The position numbers and the translations under genes are program-made. From an uncultured Collinsella sp. (GTDB taxonomy: Bacteria > Actinomycetota > Coriobacteriia > Coriobacteriales > Coriobacteriaceae): DNA of 9,500 bases. Position 1 is the first letter of the stretch; each line of letters opens with the position of its first letter. The DNA lies in assembly GCA_900542275.1 (NCBI GenBank), contig UQMW01000058.1:1-9500 (forward strand). Reading direction: 5' to 3'. The notes below the pieces were generated by a model. That model had not been told where the DNA came from, did no database searches, and was given only the letters and a program-made list of their open reading frames with translations. Positions 1 through 7,059 of the stretch are shown here, piece after piece.

Positions 1-2
1 GT

Positions 3-86
3 CATGCCGCCGAAGTTGAAAGGCAGATTGCCGCTCTGGCGGGTTTGCAGCGTCGGCCAGTTACGGCGTTCGGTAGAACGCCGTAA
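3..86 (+). CDS. Possible 3' end of a convergent gene (unresolved left edge)
   Basis: A plus-strand frame is open from the left edge to a TAA at 84-86. Its last residues read HAAEVERQIAALAGLQRRP followed by VTAFGRTP, which looks like an amphipathic helix with a short tail. If real, it is the C-terminus of a gene convergent with rpoD, and its stop lies inside the hairpin at 60-87. Against it, third-position GC in this frame is only moderate. The frames that use positions 3, 6, 9 and so on as third bases score higher: a second plus-strand frame ending in TGA at 109-111, and a minus-strand frame with no obvious start. About 28 codons are too few to decide, and no family is recognised. Confidence 0.25.
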   Translation, partial: HAAEVERQIAALAGLQRRPVTAFGRTP

Positions 87-87
87 C
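60..87 (-). terminator. Perfect hairpin downstream of rpoD, possible transcription terminator
   Basis: Positions 60-71 (GTTACGGCGTTC) and 76-87 (GAACGCCGTAAC) are exact reverse complements, giving a 12-bp stem with a 4-nt loop. The hairpin begins 1 nt past the rpoD stop codon (89-91), so it lies where a terminator or an mRNA 3'-end stabilising structure would be expected. Neither strand has a T-run after the stem, so it is not a classical intrinsic terminator. It could be a U-less or Rho-assisted terminator, a processing or stability hairpin, or a bidirectional structure between convergent genes. The hairpin is directly visible; the terminator role is inferred from its position. Confidence 0.55.
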
Positions 88-88
88 C

Positions 89-1438
89 CTAAGACTCGAT
101 ATAGTCTTTGAGCTTGCTGCTGCGGCTGGGGTGGCGAAGCTTGGCCAAGGTCTTGGACTCGATCTGGCGGATACGCTCGCGCGTGACGCCAAACTCGCGA
201 CCGACCTCCTCGAGCGTGCGGGGATGCCCGTCGACAAGGCCAAAGCGCAGCTCGATAACCTTGCGCTCACGATCGGCAAGCGAGTCGAGCACCTGGGTGA
301 GCTGCTCCTGCAGCATGGAGAAGCTGGCAGCATCGGGCGGAACGATAGCCTGGGAGTCCTCGATGAAGTCGCCCAGCTGGGAATCCTCTTCCTCGCCGAT
401 GGGGGTCTCGAGCGACACGGGCTCCTGCGAGATCTTCTGGATCTCGCGGACGCGGTCGGCGCTCATGTCCATCTCGGCACCAATCTCCTCGGGGGTCGGG
501 TCGCGACCCAGATCCTGAAGGAGCTGGCGCTGCACGCGGACGAGCTTGTTGATAGTCTCGACCATATGAACGGGAATACGGATGGTACGGGCCTGGTCGG
601 CGATAGCGCGCGTAATGGCCTGACGGATCCACCACGTGGCGTACGTGGAGAACTTAAAGCCCTTCTGGTAGTCGAACTTCTCGACGGCGCGAATCAGACC
701 GAGGTTGCCCTCCTGGATCAGGTCAAGGAACAGCATGCCGCGGCCGACATAGCGCTTGGCGATGGAGACAACCAGACGCAGGTTTGCGCTGATGAGCGCC
801 TGCTTGGCTTCGAGGCCAACGTTCTCAATGCGCGTAAGACGACGCATCTCGGCACGCGTGAGCTCGAGCTCACCGGCATCGGCAGCCTCGAGCTTCTCGG
901 TGGCCTCAAGACCGGCCTCGATCTTCATGGCCAGATCGACCTCTTCGGAGGCGGTCAGCAGGTCGACCTTGCCGATCTCCTTGAGGTACATACGAACCGG
1001 ATCGCCGGTCAGCATCACCGTGGAGGCATCGATGCCACGCACGCGGGAGCGTGAACGGGACGTGCGCACGGTGCGCTTCTTCTTGCTCTTGGAAGAACCC
1101 ATCTCGGCATCGGCCTGACGGGCCATCTTGAGCTCGTGATCGTCAAGCGAGCCGGAATCGTGCTCGTCGTCGTCATCGAAATCGTCGGTATCGGTATCGT
1201 TATCGTCATCGTCGACGTCCATGGGGGCGTCGTCGTTACCGCTCGCGGAGATAATCTGGATGCCGCTGTTGCGCAGCGCGGAATACACCGCGGTGAGCTG
1301 CTCGTCAGAAACATCGATATCCTTCAGGGCGACCTGAATCTCGTCCTCGGTTACCGAAGTCCTGTTTGAGCCGTTGCCCATGAGCTTTGCAACGTAGGAT
1401 TCCAGCCCAGTACCCGTGCTCTCAGTCTTTTTTGGCAC
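89..1438 (-). CDS. rpoD: RNA polymerase primary sigma factor RpoD (sigma-70 / SigA)
   Basis: Housekeeping sigma factor: it binds core RNA polymerase, recognises -10/-35 promoters and melts DNA. From a GTG start the product is 449 aa. Residues 30-64 resemble region 1.1. A strongly acidic stretch (about 69-100) and a basic Ser/Arg/Lys stretch (about 116-134) follow. Region 1.2 begins at DPVRMYLKEIG (146-156). Region 2 (about 219-292) has NLRLVVSIAKRY, DLIQEGNLGL and the FSTYATWWIRQAI core/-10 motif. Region 3 spans about 295-360. Region 4 (about 385-446) carries the helix-turn-helix ending in VTRERIRQIE. All regions are complete, which separates it from alternative sigma factors. An in-frame ATG at 1451-1453 would add five residues, but AGGGAG (1444-1449) lies 5 nt upstream of the GTG at 1436-1438, favouring the GTG. 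It is the last gene of the run, about 116 bp after dnaG, and is followed by a hairpin. Confidence 0.97.
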   Translation of the reverse strand: MPKKTESTGTGLESYVAKLMGNGSNRTSVTEDEIQVALKDIDVSDEQLTAVYSALRNSGIQIISASGNDDAPMDVDDDDNDTDTDDFDDDDEHDSGSLDDHELKMARQADAEMGSSKSKKKRTVRTSRSRSRVRGIDASTVMLTGDPVRMYLKEIGKVDLLTASEEVDLAMKIEAGLEATEKLEAADAGELELTRAEMRRLTRIENVGLEAKQALISANLRLVVSIAKRYVGRGMLFLDLIQEGNLGLIRAVEKFDYQKGFKFSTYATWWIRQAITRAIADQARTIRIPVHMVETINKLVRVQRQLLQDLGRDPTPEEIGAEMDMSADRVREIQKISQEPVSLETPIGEEEDSQLGDFIEDSQAIVPPDAASFSMLQEQLTQVLDSLADRERKVIELRFGLVDGHPRTLEEVGREFGVTRERIRQIESKTLAKLRHPSRSSKLKDYIES

Positions 1439-1443
1439 AGATT

Positions 1444-1449
1444 CTCCCT
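1444..1449 (-). promoter_or_regulatory. Shine-Dalgarno deciding the rpoD start (GTG at 1436-1438)
   Basis: On the minus strand AGGGAG is followed by five bases (AATCT) and then GTG. The motif lies inside the codons that would be translated from the alternative upstream ATG at 1453, which has only a weak purine context before it. A good ribosome site inside a would-be coding region argues that translation starts at the GTG. Confidence 0.65.
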
Positions 1450-1470
1450 TCATAGTCCACAGGACTCAAT

Positions 1471-1479
1471 ACTTTAGCA
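1471..1479 (-). promoter_or_regulatory. Candidate extended -10 promoter element for rpoD
   Basis: The gap between dnaG and rpoD (1439-1554) is the only spacer in the window long enough for a promoter. Reading the minus strand it contains TGCTAAAGT, a TGn plus a 4-of-6 match to TATAAT, which would place a start site roughly 10 nt before the ATG at 1453. No TTGACA-like -35 box sits at normal spacing; GGTATA occupies that place. Other AT-rich runs in the gap (TATATC, TATAGA) also lack a -35. The gap has a T5 run (complement of 1501-1505) but no stem before it, so no terminator is seen. rpoD may be read from upstream, from a local promoter, or both. Confidence 0.25.
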
Positions 1480-1554
1480 CACACATCGACGTCTATACCC
1501 AAAAAGAGGACAGGATATAGGCGAGAATACGCTGGTTGACCACAACATCTAGGC

Positions 1555-3657
1555 CTATTCGGCGTCTGCGGCCTCCAGACCGATCAAACGGAACGGGTCC
1601 GCCACGCCGCCGATCGACTTTTGCAGTTCGCGTTGACGCTGCGAATCCTGCGCGGCCTGCACGGTCAGCGCGCGACGGGCCTCATCGTCGAGCGAACGGT
1701 CCTGGCGCAGCTTGGCCTGTGCGGCACGCATGCGGCGCTTGATGGTGTAGAGCTCGAGCGTATCGAGCATAAACACGATGTTCGTCTCGGTGGGGTGCTT
1801 GCTCGTCGCCGAGATGCGCCCGGCACTCACAAGCGTTGCCGCCTCGGGACACACCGAGCGCGCCGCATCCATGCAGGCTGCAGGATCGGTTCCCGGCGGC
1901 GTTGCCAGAACGGCCCATGCGATGGACTCGTGACGTGGGTCAACCCACTCGATAGAGCAGATGCGGTCGGCATACGTGCGGAACAGGTCGGGGTAGCTCG
2001 TGAGCATGGTCAGCAGCTCACGCTCCCCTGCCAAGGACTTACGCTCAAGATCAGTAAGAACCATCGGCGCCGCCGCAGCCGGAGCACCCGAACCATCAGT
2101 CGCAGGTACAGCACCCATACCATCAGGCGCGTCGATCGGCGGCAGGTCGTCGACGACCTCCACGGGCGCGGCGCCGTAGGCATCGAGCGGGACGTAGTCA
2201 TACGGCTCTTCTTCGACCGGCGCGGACACAGGCGGCGTCGCGCCCGATGCCCAAGCACCGCGAGATGCCCCCTGCGAACCAGACGTCCGACCGCCCGCGC
2301 TACCAGAGCGCTCAGCCTGTGCCCGCTGGCGCTCATAGTTCTGCTCACGACGTCGTTCCGCATCCTCGCGCTTGGCGACATCGCGAAACACACGGCCCGA
2401 GCTCGCACGCACTGTCTCCAGATCCAAACCCAACAGGTCGGCAATTTGAATAAAGTACGTGTCGATCATATAGCTGTCGCGCAGCGGATAGATAAGCGTC
2501 AGCGCATCCTCCAGCGCCTTGGCGCGACCGCCCGGCGTGGAGATGTCGCTCGACTCCTGCAGCGAACGGTACACGAAGTCCATGAGCGGCTCGGCGGCGT
2601 CAATGCGTTTCTGCAGCTCCCCTCCGCCGTGCGCCGTGATGAACTCCATGGGATCGTTACCGTCGGGCAGCACCACGCAGCGCAGGTCCATAGAATCCTG
2701 CTCGATAAACTGAATTGCACGGCGAGCGGCCTTTTGACCGGCGGCATCGCCGTCAAACATATACACGATGCGCTTGGCAAAGCGGGTGAGCGTCTTGACG
2801 TGATGCTCCGTGAGCGCGGTGCCCAGCGTGGCGACAACGTTTTTGATCCCCGCCTCCCAGCAGGCGATGCAGTCGGTATAGCCCTCCACCACGATGGCCG
2901 TATCCTGCGCGACGATAAACTCCTTGGCCCAGTTAAAGCCATAGAGGTTTCGCTTTTTATGAAACACACTCGTCTCGGCGGTATTGAGGTACTTGGGTTG
3001 ACCGTCACCCATGATGCGACCGCCAAAGGCAATGTTGTGACCCTGTTCGTCAAAGATGGGAAACATCACGCGGTCGTAGAAGCGGTCGGCAAGCTGCCCG
3101 CGCCCGCGGCTCACGGCAACGTTGGCATCGATCATCTCCTGCGGGGTAAAACCCGCCTGGGACAGGTGCGACACCAGCGCGTTGCGGCCAGGCGCAAAAC
3201 CCAGGCAGTAGCGGCGGCAGACGTCGCCACCCATGCCGCGGCTGGCAAAGTACTCGCGCGGACGGCCGTCCTTACCGCGCATAAGCATGGTGTGATAGAA
3301 CTGGGCGGTCTCGGCGCACAGATCGTAGATGCGGGCACGCTTGGTACCGCGCTCGCGGCGGTCTCCGGTGTCGTGCAGCTCAATACCCGCGCGATCGGCC
3401 AAATAACGGATTGACTCGGGAAAGCTCAGGTTCTCACGCTTCATGATATAGGTGAAGACGTCGCCACCCTCGCCGCAGCCAAAGCAATGCCACACCTGCG
3501 TGGCGGGAATAATGTGGAAGGACGGAGTCTTTTCGCCATGGAAGGGGCAGCAACCCCAAAACTCATGGCCGCGGGGCTTGAGCTCAACCGTTTCCTGCAC
3601 GATAGCAACTAGGTCGGACGCAGCGCGTACCTGGTCTTTTTCCTCATCACTAATCAC
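1555..3657 (-). CDS. dnaG: DNA primase DnaG
   Basis: Synthesises RNA primers at the replication fork and works with the DnaB helicase. From the GTG at 3657 the product is 700 aa. The N-terminal CHC2 zinc domain has CPFHGEKTPSF (C37, H40) and HCFGC (C58, C61). The catalytic core follows, with the TOPRIM glutamate in VVEGYTD (about 256-262) and the metal-binding aspartates in FDGDAAG (about 301-307). Residues about 430-533 form a long low-complexity linker, first charged (Arg/Glu/Gln) and then Gly/Ser/Ala/Pro/Asp-rich. The helicase-interaction domain occupies about 536-698. At 700 aa it is longer than many primases, mostly because of the linker. Two GTG starts are possible, 3663 and 3657. The second gives the usual DnaG-like opening MISDEEKDQVR and better spacing from AGGGGG (3667-3672), so it is preferred. 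It overlaps the end of ribF by 8 bp (GTGATTAG), indicating translational coupling. Confidence 0.97.
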   Translation of the reverse strand: MISDEEKDQVRAASDLVAIVQETVELKPRGHEFWGCCPFHGEKTPSFHIIPATQVWHCFGCGEGGDVFTYIMKRENLSFPESIRYLADRAGIELHDTGDRRERGTKRARIYDLCAETAQFYHTMLMRGKDGRPREYFASRGMGGDVCRRYCLGFAPGRNALVSHLSQAGFTPQEMIDANVAVSRGRGQLADRFYDRVMFPIFDEQGHNIAFGGRIMGDGQPKYLNTAETSVFHKKRNLYGFNWAKEFIVAQDTAIVVEGYTDCIACWEAGIKNVVATLGTALTEHHVKTLTRFAKRIVYMFDGDAAGQKAARRAIQFIEQDSMDLRCVVLPDGNDPMEFITAHGGGELQKRIDAAEPLMDFVYRSLQESSDISTPGGRAKALEDALTLIYPLRDSYMIDTYFIQIADLLGLDLETVRASSGRVFRDVAKREDAERRREQNYERQRAQAERSGSAGGRTSGSQGASRGAWASGATPPVSAPVEEEPYDYVPLDAYGAAPVEVVDDLPPIDAPDGMGAVPATDGSGAPAAAAPMVLTDLERKSLAGERELLTMLTSYPDLFRTYADRICSIEWVDPRHESIAWAVLATPPGTDPAACMDAARSVCPEAATLVSAGRISATSKHPTETNIVFMLDTLELYTIKRRMRAAQAKLRQDRSLDDEARRALTVQAAQDSQRQRELQKSIGGVADPFRLIGLEAADAE

Positions 3658-4657
3658 GGACACTCACCCCCTGCTCGCCCAAGTTGTGACGAATTTCTTC
3701 GATATTACCCTCGACGGTCGCGATCAACTCATCCAGCGAATCGAACACGCGCGACGGACGCAGCCAGCGCGTAAACGCCAGCGAAACGGAAGCGCCGTAC
3801 AGGTCGCCCGTATAACCAATTAAATTAGCCTCGAGATGCGCAGAAGCCGCATCGTCGGCATACGTCGGCGGCAGTCCGACGTTGACGGCAGCGGGCCACA
3901 CGATGTCGTTGACCAGCACCAGGCCCTCATACACGCCATCGGCAGGCACCTGAATGCCGTCGGGAACATGTAGGTTTGCCGTGGGAAAGCCCATGCCAGA
4001 ACCCTCGTGACGGCCGCGAATAACACCGCCGCGCACCATATACGGGCGGCCGAGTAACTCAGCAGCAAGCTCCACATGGCCCTGTCCCAGCTCATGACGA
4101 ATGCGGGTGGCGCAAATGGCCTCACCGCCCTCGCAAAGCAGGTCGTGCCCGTATACGTCAACGCCGCGCTTGGCACCCCAGGTGCGCATCTCGTCAACAC
4201 CAGAAGCACCGCCACGACCCAGCCTAAAGTCGCTGCCAACGCGAATCGAACGAATGTCGACCACGCGTGACAGCAGTGCGAGAAAACCGACATGGTCGAG
4301 TGCCGCAACCTCAGGCGTAAAGGGAACGGCCACCACCGCATCGACCCCGGTCTGAGCCAAGGCATGTAGACGGTCGGACGTCGTCATCAATTTTTGAGCG
4401 GGCGAAGGACTCACCACAACGTCCGGATCGGGATCGAAAGTGACCACGACCGCCTTACAGCCATGGGCACGGGCGTCACGGACAAGCGCCGCAATGAGCT
4501 CCTGGTGTCCACGGTGCACGCCATCGAACACGCCAATGGCGATCGAGGCAGCACCCAGGTGCTCACACTTATCAAACGCATCGGCAGTAACGATGTGAGC
4601 CTCGTCCGACTCGCCCGCGAAAAAAATACGCGCGAGCTCGTGAGCGGACAACATCAT
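3650..4657 (-). CDS. ribF: Bifunctional riboflavin kinase / FAD synthetase RibF
   Basis: Cytosolic enzyme that phosphorylates riboflavin to FMN and adenylylates FMN to FAD. It is 335 aa, a normal length, with both domains present. The N-terminal nucleotidyltransferase domain has GVFDGVHRGHQ (42-52), VVTFDPDP (71-78), GSDFRLGRGG (141-150) and the TRIRHEL motif (184-190). The C-terminal flavokinase domain has GMGFPTANL (221-229), PADGVYEG (238-245), AAVNVG (256-261) and a conserved acidic site in HLEANLIGY (274-282). The ATG at 4655-4657 overlaps the truB stop as ATGA. A second ATG follows directly, and either could serve because the upstream Shine-Dalgarno is weak (GGCGGTG), so reinitiation after truB is likely. 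In many bacteria rpsO follows ribF; here dnaG does. Confidence 0.96.
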   Translation of the reverse strand: MMLSAHELARIFFAGESDEAHIVTADAFDKCEHLGAASIAIGVFDGVHRGHQELIAALVRDARAHGCKAVVVTFDPDPDVVVSPSPAQKLMTTSDRLHALAQTGVDAVVAVPFTPEVAALDHVGFLALLSRVVDIRSIRVGSDFRLGRGGASGVDEMRTWGAKRGVDVYGHDLLCEGGEAICATRIRHELGQGHVELAAELLGRPYMVRGGVIRGRHEGSGMGFPTANLHVPDGIQVPADGVYEGLVLVNDIVWPAAVNVGLPPTYADDAASAHLEANLIGYTGDLYGASVSLAFTRWLRPSRVFDSLDELIATVEGNIEEIRHNLGEQGVSVRD

Positions 4658-5586
4658 CGAACACCGCCGATTGCCTGCGGAAACACGTGCTCCATGACAA
4701 AGCGGCCACCCTCGATGCGGGCGAGCGCCTTGAGTCCCCCATCGAGCACCAACGCAAACGGCGCCTTCGAGGCATCGAAATCGGCAAGCGCACGCTCAAC
4801 GGGAATGCGTCGGCCGCAGAGAAGGTCGTCGGCAAGATTGCCCGGCAAGTCAACACGAGTGGCGCCCAGGGCCGCAATGGGATCCAGGGCAAAGCCAACG
4901 GCGGACTCGGGAGAAAGCTCCTCCACCGCATGGCAGGCGCCAATGGAAACAACACCGGAAGCCGTGCGGCGCAGCGCGGAAATGTGCGCGGCGCTCTCGC
5001 AGGCGCGGCCCAGGTCGCGAGCGAGCGCACGGATATAGGTACCCTTGCTCACCGAGAACGCCACGGTCCACACACACGTATCACCTTCGCCTCCCACGGC
5101 GATCAGGTCGGCGGCATAGACCTCGACGGGACGCGGAGGTAGGTCCACCGCATTGCCCTCGCGAGCAGACTTGTAGGCGCGAACGCCATTGACCGAGATA
5201 GCCGAAAACGCCGGCGGCACCTGCATCCGCGGACCCAGCATAGCCGCCAAGCGCTCACGGGCATAGGCAGGATCGCGCAGCTCGTTGGCAATAGCCACCG
5301 TGCGGACCGCCTCGCCCTCCGCATCATCGGTATTGGTCTCGGCGCCAAACGAGATGTCGGCGACATAGCTTTTGGTATCGAGGGTTAGCATGCCCAGCAA
5401 ACGAGTAGCCTGGCCAACACCCACCACCATGACACCCGATGCCATGGGGTCGAGCGTGCCGGCATGGCCGACGCGACGCTCATGGAGGGCGCGCCGACAT
5501 TGCGAGACCACATCGTGGGACGTGCAGCCCACCGGCTTATCGACGGCGAGCAGCATATTCAGTTGAGAAGGCGTACGACGAGCCAT
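4654..5586 (-). CDS. truB: tRNA pseudouridine(55) synthase TruB
   Basis: Isomerises U55 in the T-loop of tRNAs to pseudouridine and belongs to the TruB/Cbf5 family. It is 310 aa, the usual size. The catalytic motif GHAGTLDPMASG (40-51) contains the expected aspartate D46. The conserved tyrosine of KSYVADISFGA is at 74, and QVPPAFSAI (122-130) has Phe where many homologues have Tyr. SKGTYIRALARDLG (180-193) and LRRTASG (205-211) are the other family signatures. Residues about 240-305 form a small C-terminal RNA-binding domain. The start is the ATG at 5584-5586, 15 bp after the nrnA stop, preceded by a modest GGATGG. Its stop overlaps the ribF start by 4 bp. Its position after rbfA and nrnA is the standard conserved order. 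Confidence 0.97.
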   Translation of the reverse strand: MARRTPSQLNMLLAVDKPVGCTSHDVVSQCRRALHERRVGHAGTLDPMASGVMVVGVGQATRLLGMLTLDTKSYVADISFGAETNTDDAEGEAVRTVAIANELRDPAYARERLAAMLGPRMQVPPAFSAISVNGVRAYKSAREGNAVDLPPRPVEVYAADLIAVGGEGDTCVWTVAFSVSKGTYIRALARDLGRACESAAHISALRRTASGVVSIGACHAVEELSPESAVGFALDPIAALGATRVDLPGNLADDLLCGRRIPVERALADFDASKAPFALVLDGGLKALARIEGGRFVMEHVFPQAIGGVR

Positions 5587-5601
5587 GTACCATCCAAAAA
5601 G

Positions 5602-6645
5602 TTAAAGCTCGACGGTCACTGAAGCGGGATCCTCCCCTACCAGCTCGGCCAGCATGGGAAGTGCCACGGTGAGCGTCTCGAGAATCGTTCCGTTGTTGGA
5701 GAAACCGGCGGCAGCGGGATGTCCGCCTCCGCCAAAAGCAGCAGCGATCTCGGACACGTTGAGGTCGCCCTTGGAGCGCAGGTTGCCGCGCACCTTGCTA
5801 TCGCCCTCAATGCCCTTCAGGAACAGGCAGACTTCGACGCCCATCACCGAGCGAACCACATCGACCAGGCCGTCGCACTCATCCGAGGTGACACCGCAAG
5901 CCTCAAGGTCGCTCTGGTAGGCATAGCTATACGCCACGCGCCCGTGCGCAACCGTCTTAATACGGCCCATGACAATGGACTTGAGGTGCAAAAACTCGAC
6001 GCGCATGCTCTGATAGACCTCAAGCGCGACACGAGCCGGATCGGCACCATGTGCGACCAGGCGCGAAGCGGCGTGGAAAGCGGCAGCATCGGCGTTCTGG
6101 TACTGGAAACGACCGGTATCGGTCACCAGGCCGCACAGCAAGCAGGTCGCGACACCATCGCGAGCCACAATGCCACAATTGTCCAAAAAGCGGTCGATGA
6201 TCATGGCACAGGCCGCGGCATCGACGCACCTCAGGCTCAGCTCGGCAAATTCCTCGCGCGCCGGATGGTGATCGAAGCACACCACATGCGACGAGCGGCG
6301 GAGCACCTCGGCTGAGTTGTTCAGACGCTCGACGACCGGCACGTCCACCGAGATGAACAGGTCCGGATTGCCGGTATACGCAGACGCCGGCACCAGACGG
6401 TCGGCACCCTCCATAAAGCGGTAGATGCGCGGAACCGGGTCATCGTCTGCCAGCAGCAGGGCAATGTCCTTGTTGGGAAAGAACTTCCTAAGCGAGAGGC
6501 CCAGGCCCAGCACGGAGCCCAAGGCATCGCCATCGGGAGACGTATGTCCCGAAATCGCAATGGAGGACGCACCCTCGATGAGCTCGAGGATGCGTCGCTG
6601 AATATCTGCAGACTCGCACGAGGCGAGGTCGGCGGAATTAGTCAT
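5602..6645 (-). CDS. nrnA: DHH/DHHA1 phosphoesterase, NrnA-type oligoribonuclease / pAp phosphatase
   Basis: Members of this family degrade very short RNAs (nanoRNAs) and often dephosphorylate 3'-phosphoadenosine 5'-phosphate; some hydrolyse cyclic-dinucleotide products such as pApA. The 347-aa product has the DHH metal site: HTSPDGDALGS (34-44), SVDVP (99-103, D101), the DHH triad in FDHHP (124-128) and TDTGRF (175-180). The C-terminal DHHA1 domain has VRGNLRSKG (285-293) and GGGGHPAAAGF (305-315). At D101 the context is D-V-P, where the few homologues I can recall have D-T-A or similar; the metal-binding Asp is kept. The start is the ATG at 6643-6645, with AGGAGG at 6655-6660. It overlaps rbfA by 8 bp (ATGACTAA). 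The substrate preference (nanoRNA, pAp or pApA) cannot be read from sequence. Confidence 0.93.
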   Translation of the reverse strand: MTNSADLASCESADIQRRILELIEGASSIAISGHTSPDGDALGSVLGLGLSLRKFFPNKDIALLLADDDPVPRIYRFMEGADRLVPASAYTGNPDLFISVDVPVVERLNNSAEVLRRSSHVVCFDHHPAREEFAELSLRCVDAAACAMIIDRFLDNCGIVARDGVATCLLCGLVTDTGRFQYQNADAAAFHAASRLVAHGADPARVALEVYQSMRVEFLHLKSIVMGRIKTVAHGRVAYSYAYQSDLEACGVTSDECDGLVDVVRSVMGVEVCLFLKGIEGDSKVRGNLRSKGDLNVSEIAAAFGGGGHPAAAGFSNNGTILETLTVALPMLAELVGEDPASVTVEL

Positions 6646-7048
6646 CTAAAGCTGCCTCCTGGGCGGCATCCGCTATCGGATAGCCGTCCTCGTCCTTTTC
6701 GATCGCAAGCGTGGCGGGAACGTTTTCCAGCGCACGCGTGATACGCTCGGCCTCATCGGTCGAGCGATCGATGCGAAAATCGAGCTCGGGCGTGACGCGC
6801 CAATCGAGCGAGCGAGCCAACAGGCTGCGAATACGGCCCTTGGCGCTTGCGAGCGCCTCCATGACCTCGTCGTAGCGGCTCGCATCGCACGACACGTACA
6901 CGCGCGCGAACGAACGGTCCACCGCGACCTCGACCGCGGTCAAAGTAACCAAGTCGAGACGCGGATCGGAAACCTCAAAGAGCAGGATATAACCGAGCTT
7001 CTCGCGAAGTTGCTCGCCCAGACGGCGAGTTGCCTGCGTTTGCTTCAT
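6638..7048 (-). CDS. rbfA: 30S ribosome-binding factor A (RbfA)
   Basis: Small KH-fold protein that binds the 30S subunit near helix 1 of 16S rRNA and assists late maturation and cold adaptation. It is 136 aa, typical length. Visible signatures are LGYILLFEVSDPRLDLVTLT (18-37), the strand RVYVSCD (49-55), and the family motif WRVTPELDFRID (83-94) followed by a helix with ERITRALENV (101-110). The C-terminal tail (about 117-136) is acidic and probably disordered. The start is the ATG at 7046-7048, 11 bp after the infB stop, with GGGGG about 8 nt upstream as a ribosome site. Its 3' end contains the nrnA ribosome site and overlaps the nrnA start. Adjacency to infB is the classic conserved arrangement. 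Confidence 0.95.
   Translation of the reverse strand: MKQTQATRRLGEQLREKLGYILLFEVSDPRLDLVTLTAVEVAVDRSFARVYVSCDASRYDEVMEALASAKGRIRSLLARSLDWRVTPELDFRIDRSTDEAERITRALENVPATLAIEKDEDGYPIADAAQEAALDD
6655..6660 (-). promoter_or_regulatory. Strong Shine-Dalgarno of nrnA inside rbfA
   Basis: Minus-strand AGGAGG, a perfect anti-16S match, lies 9 nt before the nrnA ATG (6645) and within the last codons of rbfA. It fixes the nrnA start and allows initiation independent of ribosomes finishing rbfA, while the 8-bp overlap still permits coupling. Confidence 0.8.
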
Positions 7049-7059
7049 AGCGCTACCCC

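Noticed and set aside
131..1054. 307-codon plus-strand open frame opposite rpoD
   Set aside because: Antisense to conserved sigma-70 regions 1.2-4. The composition (Leu/Asp/Gly/Ala-rich) is the mirror of the sense codons, and no family is recognised.
1455..1467. Short inverted repeat AGTCC-TGT-GGACT just before the upstream rpoD ATG
   Set aside because: A 5-bp stem with a 3-nt loop is too small to call an operator or attenuator; it is expected by chance in a window this size.
1501..1505. T5 run (minus strand) between dnaG and rpoD as an intrinsic terminator
   Set aside because: No GC-rich stem-loop precedes the run on the minus strand, so there is no support for termination.
1621..3414. 597-codon plus-strand open frame opposite dnaG
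   Set aside because: It lies wholly antisense to a complete, motif-bearing primase gene. Its product is His/Arg/Gly-rich with no recognisable domain. Long antisense frames are expected in GC-rich genes with biased third positions.
5587..5601. T5 run in the nrnA-truB spacer as a terminator
   Set aside because: The spacer is only 15 bp, no stem precedes the T-run, and the genes are clearly part of one run.
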